DNA of 64,000 nucleotides from Lachnospiraceae bacterium. GTDB taxonomy: Bacteria > Bacillota > Clostridia > Lachnospirales > Lachnospiraceae. This document shows, piece after piece, positions 63,557-64,000 of this stretch; position 1 is the stretch's first letter; every line of letters starts with the position of its first letter. Below the pieces are notes generated by a model that saw only the letters and a program-made list of their open reading frames with translations, did no database searches and was not told the DNA's origin. Location of the stretch: contig JAAUZD010000004.1 in the NCBI GenBank assembly GCA_014804785.1, forward strand, positions 1 to 64,000, in the 5' to 3' direction. Made by a program: the position numbers and the translations under genes.

Positions 63557-63586
63557 ATTTTACCATTAAATGCAATGGATTACCAA
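63557..63586 (-). promoter_or_regulatory. Promoter of the DJ-1/CBS/greA run
   Basis: Minus strand TTGGTA (63581-63586), 18 bases ending TGG, TAAAAT (63557-63562): an extended -10 type promoter. Confidence 0.5.
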
Positions 63587-63594
63587 TAAACGAT

Positions 63595-63623
63595 TTGTAA
63601 ACTTTATTAAGGAAGGGTATAAT
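63595..63623 (+). promoter_or_regulatory. Sigma-A promoter of the CYTH gene
   Basis: TTGTAA (63595-63600), 17 bases, TATAAT (63618-63623), 54 bases before the ATG; back to back with the DJ-1 promoter. Confidence 0.7.
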
Positions 63624-63677
63624 ATTGGGAAAAAATACTAATTATTTGTTAAGTTTGAAAAGAAAGGAAGAACTGAT

Positions 63678-64000
63678 ATGGAAATTGAACGAAAATTTAA
63701 GATAAAAGAACTGCCTGCCGATCTTTCCTCATACCGCTGCCTTTTCATTGAGCAGGCGTACCTTTGCACTGACCCTGTCATACGGATCCGCCGGCAGGAT
63801 GATGAATATTATCTAACTTATAAGGGAAAAGGTCTTATAGCAAGGGAAGAATACAATCTCCCCTTGAACAAAACTGCCTATGAACATCTTCTTACCAAAG
63901 CCGACGGCAACATCATTTCCAAAAAAAGGTTTCTGATCCCTATCAAGAATCCCATATTTAAAGATGGATATGACGTTCCTGAAGAATCTGCCAATCTGAA
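63678..64000 (+). CDS. CYTH-domain protein, 3' end beyond the window
   Basis: The frame is open from ATG 63678 (AAAGGAAG upstream) to the window edge, about 107 codons. It starts MEIERKFKI, the ExExK signature of CYTH (triphosphate tunnel) enzymes, and continues with basic strand motifs IRIRRQDDEYYLTYKGKG. Members hydrolyse inorganic or nucleoside triphosphates or cyclise ATP; which of these applies cannot be told from the part seen. Confidence 0.85.
   Translation, partial: MEIERKFKIKELPADLSSYRCLFIEQAYLCTDPVIRIRRQDDEYYLTYKGKGLIAREEYNLPLNKTAYEHLLTKADGNIISKKRFLIPIKNPIFKDGYDVPEESANL

Overview
The window comes from a spore-forming Gram-positive anaerobe of the class Clostridia, most likely a Lachnospiraceae member. 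The evidence is a complete spoIIAA-spoIIAB-sigF operon, an alpha/beta-type small acid-soluble spore protein, a T-box leader in front of valS, a CIRCE operator, the tig-clpP-clpX-lon-ysxC block, and a large-protein/Hsp70-like pair resembling DUF5717 and DUF5716 that I associate with Lachnospiraceae. Species cannot be read from the sequence. I see no tRNA, rRNA, CRISPR array, insertion sequence or prophage. Nearly all genes lie on the minus strand; the plus-strand exceptions are a GNAT acetyltransferase, an ECF transporter S component and a CYTH protein cut by the window end.

Layout. Bases 1-490 hold a long palindromic element (about 133-bp arms). 491-8078 is a minus-strand run: amino-acid ABC transporter, then purC, purF, purB and a PurF paralogue whose glutaminase half looks dead. 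8188-15322 is a four-gene cluster of unknown function: a giant helical protein, a degenerate Hsp70/actin-fold protein, a helical-repeat protein and a coiled-coil membrane protein. 15527-18983 has a SpoIID-like/peptidoglycan-binding protein and htpG under CIRCE control. 19244-26280 runs PHP phosphoesterase, sbcD, sbcC, FAD oxidoreductase, PpiC-type lipoprotein. 26494-28674 is a BlaI/BlaR1-type pair with a nested operator. 28826-33195 has a glucosaminidase with a Pro/Thr repeat linker, a DUF3783 protein and a ComEC-like metallohydrolase. 33308-34889 is spoIIA. 35036-39529 has folC, a 49-residue protein not usually called, a zinc-ribbon/TPR membrane protein and a FapA/DUF342 protein. 39696-42685 is valS with its T-box. 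42718-55730 runs from trigger factor through Clp/Lon proteolysis, ysxC, a permease, D-2-hydroxyacid dehydrogenase, truA and small membrane proteins. 56432-60765 is an HscC-type Hsp70 with a membrane-anchored J-like protein and a membrane-anchored YD-repeat-like protein. 61601-63520 holds the spore protein, greA, a CBS protein and a DJ-1/PfpI protein.

Themes. Proteostasis is over-represented: HtpG, trigger factor, PpiC, ClpXP, Lon, an HscC-type Hsp70 and a second, apparently catalytically degenerate Hsp70-like protein. The best candidate for an undescribed system is the 8188-15322 cluster, followed by the HscC/J-like/YD-repeat module, whose J-like protein has HPE in place of HPD. Several cis-elements can be read directly: a perfect CIRCE, a BlaI-type nested dyad over a consensus promoter, a T-box, and a hairpin that is both the likely htpG terminator and the ribosome-binding site of the next gene.
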